A stretch of 64,000 bases of DNA from positions 186,001 to 250,000 of the forward strand of contig JAMWBK010000011.1 in assembly GCA_029953675.1 (NCBI GenBank). The letters are read 5' to 3'. This stretch comes from Rhodosorus marinus (taxonomy: Eukaryota; Rhodophyta; Stylonematophyceae; Stylonematales; Stylonemataceae). The position numbers and the translations under genes were made by a program. Positions 59,761-64,000 of this stretch are shown piece by piece (positions within the stretch are counted from its first letter, which is position 1; every line of letters begins with the position of its first letter). The notes under the pieces were generated by a model, which did not search any database, was not told the origin of the DNA, and saw only the letters and a program-made list of their open reading frames with translations.

Positions 59761-62020
59761 ATGCTGAAAGGACTGTTTGGAGGGGGGGGAAAGGGTGACG
59801 AGGATGGTGACTTTTTGTCCGCTGGTGAGGATCAGAAGGGGGGTGGCGATGGAGGTGGGTATGGAGCCGGAGGTGGAGGTGGAGGTGGAGGTGGAGGAGG
59901 TGGGCTTGGCTTTGACCCGCGGGGGTTGGAGAGGGCTGCGAAAGCTGCAAAGCAGCTGGATTCGAGCCCAAATGCCAGGTCGGCGTTGGATCTGGTTAAG
60001 GAGCAGGAGAGAACGAAACAGGCGGACTCCAATGCCAAAGCAGCTGAGATGAGCGCGTACGCAAAGCAACTAGAAATAAAGAGGCTTCATGAGGTGAGGA
60101 TCCCTTGCTTCCGTTCGGGCCTGACTGCGGGTGAGTTGACTTGCTCACCCGATATGGATACGTTTCTCTTGAACACGAACGCAGCAAAGCGAGGAGCAAA
60201 GGAAGACCCTGGAAGCTCAGACGCAGAAACAGCAGCAGCTCGAACAGTACAAGGATCAACTCGAGCGAAAGCGTCAAAACGACGCCCTGAAACAGCAAAT
60301 CTCCGCTCAGCAGTACTTGAAGGAGGAGGAGAGAAGAAAGGATGAAGAGGCAGTCAGCAGACAGGAAGCCATGCGGAGAAAAACCCTGGAATACGAAGCA
60401 GAGCTTAGACGATCCACCGAGCTTGCCAAGGTTGGCAGCCACGTTCATCTCGGGCCCAAAGCAGCTCTGATCGCTGAGAAATTCCTTCCTCTAAACGCGC
60501 ACATAGGTCAAGGCAGAAGCTGAAGGTAGAATTCTACAGGAACGAAAAAATCAGGACATAAGAATGTCCGAGCTGAGAACATCTGCTCGCGAGTACCGGC
60601 GGACTGTCATCGAAGCGATTCGGGCTGCAGGATCGACAATTGGAACTGGTAAGCAGCACTCTATGAGCAAAGGGGGATGGCAGCTTCCACCAGATTCTGA
60701 TAAGCGCGAGCTTTTCAAAACCAGGTTTTACGGAGTTCATCAGCGACAGAGAGAAGCTGACGGCGTCAGTGCTAACGCTCACTGGACTCGCGTTCGGATT
60801 CTACGCAGCGAAGGTAATTTCCTCCCCCTACACTCACACCCAGATCACAAAGCGCCCAGGACTTTAGCTTAAAAGTCTCTAAACATGGCTAGGTCGGCAC
60901 CGGAGTAACTGGTCGGTACGTGGAGTCAGTCTTAGGAAAGCCGTCTTTGATCCGAGAAACTTCAAGAACGAGCCCGTTGGACATTGTTCGGAGGCCGGTT
61001 GGGTTTTTGAGAAGCCAATCGAGGGCGTCCAAGCCAGATTCTGCATTGGAAGGACTTGTTCTCAAGGAAGAACTGGACAAAAACCTTCGAAGGATCGCCG
61101 TCGCCGCGGCGAACACGAGGAAGAACAGCGCGCCGTTTAGAAATGTCCTTCTGCAGGGTCCTCCTGGCACCGGAAAGACCCATTTTGCTAAGGGTGAGTT
61201 GACCAGCGCTCCAAGTCGACTGCTTACTTCTCGATCAAGCCTCTTAACCTTGGGATTGCTCATGCTCAGGGCTGGCAAGGTACTCCGGGCTGGAGTACGC
61301 GATCTTCACCGGTGGAGATATTGCACCACTGGGGAAAGATGCAGTGACGGAGATTCACAAGATCTTCGAGTGGGCGTCGAGGTCACGGAAGGGCCTTCTG
61401 CTGTTCCTCGACGAGGCGGACGCATTTTTGAGGAGACGATCAACTGAGCGTATTAGTGAAGACTTGAGGAGTGCGCTTAATGCGTTTCTGTTCAGAACAG
61501 GAGAACCTAGCGATCGTTTCATGCTTGTTTACGCGTCCAACCAACCGGAGCAGTTTGACTGGGCCGCGAACGACCGTATAGATGAGATTGTCACTTTTGA
61601 CTTACCAGGTGAGTTGATTCTTTAGAATCTGGAACGCTGCTCAGCCGAGGCTGAGTATCTTTGGTGGCTATCGCTTGATCAGGGAGAGAGGAGAGGCTAA
61701 GGATGATCAAGTATTACTTTAAAAAGTACGTCGAAGCAGCCGCGAGCGGAGCCAGCACTCGAATCAAGCTTGATGGCATCACTGAGGAACATTTTGTGGA
61801 AGCGGCGAAGAGGACGGAAGGATTTTCAGGAAGAGAGATTGCGAAGTTGGGTATCGCCTGGCAGAGTGCAGGTTACGGAACCAATGAGGCAAGGATGACT
61901 CCAGATTTGTACATGATGGTCCTCGATGCTCAAGTAGGACAGAAGCTACTCAAGTCTGAGTGGCGAGTGGCTGCGGAAGGGACTGCATCACATCGACAAG
62001 AGGCTGTCGCATCAACCTAA
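59761..62020 (+). CDS. ATAD3: ATAD3-family mitochondrial AAA+ ATPase (595 aa, seven exons)
   Basis: Exons read as 59761-60093, 60185-60430, 60507-60648, 60725-60813, 60893-61193, 61270-61608 and 61683-62020. All introns are GT-AG, 74-91 nt, and the sum is 1788 nt in one frame. Order: short LFG start, poly-Gly stretch (about residues 34-48), [20 protein letters not shown] signature, long coiled coil (about 75-230) ending in [12 protein letters not shown], a hydrophobic segment around 250-268, [12 protein letters not shown], Walker A GPPGTGKT (about 359-366), Walker [10 protein letters not shown] (413-421), then the sensor segment with SNQPEQFDW and the NDRIDE motif. Length and order match animal and plant ATAD3, an inner-membrane protein linking nucleoids and cristae. 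No neighbour suggests co-function. Confidence 0.95.
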
Positions 62021-62793
62021 GTTGTGGTAAGCCACGCTGAGTGTCTTCGTCCATGCGCTAGTCTGGACAGGACAGCATCAACTCGAGTAGGAATGTATGT
62101 AACATAGCGCTTTGAAGGACACAAAAATTTTGACGATTCACAGTACCGAACGGAACAACGTATCAAAACCGCTGATTCCGAAAGCCTTGCGTCAGAAACG
62201 ACCACAGCCGCAGCGTTGTGAAAGCACCAAAGCTCGAGTCATACTGTCCAGCCAAGCATCTTGGAACTTCATCCGCTCGGCATTCTTCCAATAGTTTCTG
62301 GAAAAGAACCATTCTGAGACCCCAGGAAGGTCACGAAAAGTAGGAGACTGACTAGAGCTGATTCTTGTCAAGAGCAGGGGCTCAGTTTCTAACGTTCACA
62401 ACAGGGAGAGGCAGATCCTCAACCCCGAAATCGAATAGACATATGTCACTAAATAATTGGATGAATCAGATCTTGATTACAGATGGCGTATTATTATTGA
62501 TCAAATCCAAACCCGAGTTTTGTACGCTTAGGCCCGTGACTTGGGGTTGAGTATCGTTGACTGCCGAGACTTCCAGACGTGCTCAAGAATCTCTGCGAAG
62601 ATCATGGATGGCTTTCGGAGCAGAGTATTATCAAGCTTGGCATAAGACACTTCTCTAATGATCGCCATCAGCGGGACTACTCGATCCTGGTTCGTTCGCA
62701 GGGCTGCACACCAAGCGGTGCGGAGGGATTCATCGGGACGGCGGTCGAGGTGCTTTGGATGCTTGTCCTGTTCTGCACTTGAACTTTGGGAAA
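62021..62793. other. Intergenic region between ATAD3 and phosphatase
   Basis: A minus-strand frame at 62854-62528 (108 codons) is open and overlaps the first exon of the phosphatase; it shows no known domain and is probably chance. The rest shows no feature I can name. Confidence 0.45.
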
Positions 62794-63962
62794 ATGCTAG
62801 TTCAGTCCCTTCCTGAAGGTCCGTTGGACATCGTCGGTGAGTTCCTATCCACAAACGTTAGGCGTTTTCACATTGTACGGATTCCGAAGGCGACCGAAAC
62901 TGAGCGCTTTCCCTCGGAAAAGGTGATATTCATGGAGAGTATGGCGCGCTTCTATCCCTTATGGACCGTATGGGATACGACTACGAAGGTAACCACAGCG
63001 AGGGACGAGTTATGGTGAGCTTTTGGCCTCATTGGACGTCCGGATCCCGGTGATATCCTCCGGGCATCAGCGCACTAATGATCCTCGCCGGTGTGACAAA
63101 GGTATTCGTTGGTGACTTGATCGATCGTGGGCCAGACTCAATATCAGTTGTGAGGCTAGTTCGTCGGCTTGTAGATACAAAGCGTGCGTACTGCATTCTA
63201 GGCAACCACGAGCTGAACGTACTGCTGGGTAAGGCCAACTCGGGGAGCAAGTGGCTCTATGGAGAGAAAGAGAGCTTGATACGTGATAAGAATGATAGAC
63301 ATACTCTGCAGGTAACTTCTCAAAGCCAAGAATCTTCATGCAAATATCCTTGGACAAACTCGAGAGCGGCTGAACGGGGCGGAACTCACTGCTCGTTTCG
63401 ACATGTTCTCGACTACAAAAGGCACTTGCCGATGAGGCAACCAGAAGCGAGATCTTGAGCTTCCTCCAGCAATTGCCAATTATCCTCGAACGAAGCGATG
63501 TAAGGGTCGTTCACGCCGCATGGGACGATGCGGCTGTTGACAAACTCAGGTTGGATATCCGCGTCCCACTTCTGTCAGTTTGGTGGAAGTCTTTAGCAGT
63601 AAAACGTACATATCTGTACTAACACGGTCTCCTGGGTTTCATATCGTTGTTACAGAGGTTCGAAGCTCAGAACGGTCCTGGACGCGTACTATTTCTATAA
63701 GGGTGAAGTGGACAATAGAATAATTTCCCTTTTAAAATCGGTCACGGCCAGTGCCGAACGCGACGTACTGCTGGCACAATGGACCCCTACTGGCACAGAG
63801 GAGTTGAGCGCCAACCAAAGGAACGCACGGGTTTCTGAAGACGAGCTTTCCGCGCAGTGCGCCGAGCTTATGTACCAGAACGAGAACCCGGTCAATGTCG
63901 TGCTGAGCGGTTTTGAGGAAGTCTCACCGAGCCCCTTTTTCGCAGGGGGAAAGGAGCGAACG
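62794..63962 (+). CDS. Calcineurin-like metallophosphatase (five exons read, 3' end beyond the window)
   Basis: Exons read as 62794-62836, 62923-63014, 63102-63311, 63422-63549 and 63656-63962, with introns of 86-110 nt. Two introns show branch-like CACTAATGA and TACTAACAC. The spliced protein starts MLVQSLPEGPLDIVGDIHG and has the metallophosphoesterase motifs GDIHG (15-19), GDLIDRGPD (49-57), GNHE (79-82) and VVHA (144-147). Metal-binding Asp16, His18, Asp50, Asn80 and His146 are present. The last exon has QNENPVNVVLSG and PFFAGGKER, as in bacterial-type single-domain phosphatases, so a bacterial origin of the family is plausible. A donor-like ACG|GTGAGC at 63963 suggests at least one more exon. 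Substrate unknown. Exon 4's acceptor is the least certain. Confidence 0.85.
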
Positions 63963-64000
63963 GTGAGCAGAACGTCACAAGCCTTCTCGCCCCCCACCGA

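Noticed and set aside
59441-60069. Long minus-strand frames opposite the ATAD3 start
   Set aside because: Proline/serine/threonine-rich antisense of a GC-rich Gly repeat and its flank; the plus strand has a complete conserved gene.
62528-62854. 108-codon minus-strand gene
   Set aside because: It overlaps the phosphatase first exon, has no recognised domain and no supporting splice structure; kept only as a note in the intergenic entry.
1-64000. tRNA and rRNA genes
   Set aside because: I looked for T-loop-like GGTTCRAAYC blocks with matching acceptor stems and for conserved rRNA cores and found none that fit.

Overview
The window is nuclear DNA of a eukaryote, most likely a unicellular alga or other protist. 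The evidence is short GT-AG introns (about 74-172 nt, some with a CTAAC or TACTAAC branch site), many truncated non-LTR retrotransposons, a seven-exon ATAD3-type mitochondrial AAA+ ATPase and a P/U-type (PHO80-like) cyclin. The alpha/beta hydrolases resemble a family I associate with plants and algae, but the sequence alone does not fix the lineage.

From 1 to about 57.5 kb the window is a dense mosaic of retrotransposon debris and segmental duplications around three duplicated gene families. At least four related restriction-like-endonuclease (RLE) non-LTR families are present; I call them LINE-A, -B, -C and -D. LINE-A dominates: one near-complete decayed copy (4757-9325), a 5'-truncated copy directly behind it (9326-11606), internally deleted copies, and more than fifteen 3' fragments down to 50 bp and possibly 15 bp. 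LINE-A ends in a CCCCTCGGGG hairpin between T runs and a tail of TTCA/TTCG units instead of poly(A). LINE-B ends in repeats of about 10 bp (AGTAAARCCC). Several LINE-A insertions have clear target-site duplications, and two can be compared with an empty duplicate site.

The duplicated genes are: (1) a two-exon secreted cysteine-rich protein in two direct copies (13.75-15.15 kb and 23.0-24.4 kb); (2) an alpha/beta hydrolase in three copies (29.8-30.9, 38.0-39.2 and 47.7-48.8 kb), each preceded by a near-palindrome around TCATATGAGACAATGC, with a fourth orphan upstream copy near 56.1 kb; and (3) a secreted DUF1254/DUF1214 protein, intact at 32.9-34.4 kb and a pseudogene at 41.4-43.0 kb. The hydrolase copies at 38 and 48 kb are the arms of an inverted duplication of about 3 kb.

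From about 57.9 kb to the end the sequence changes to single-copy conserved genes without visible repeats: the cyclin (57917-58588), ATAD3 (59761-62020) and a calcineurin-like metallophosphatase (from 62794, running off the window). The left part looks like a subtelomere-like or otherwise dynamic region abutting a conserved gene block. I found no tRNA, rRNA, CRISPR array or bacterial-type operon. I did not identify a clearly new multi-gene system. The most unusual signals are the LINE-A end structure with its very short insertions, the foldback of LINE-A 5' ends, and the palindromic upstream module of the hydrolase family.
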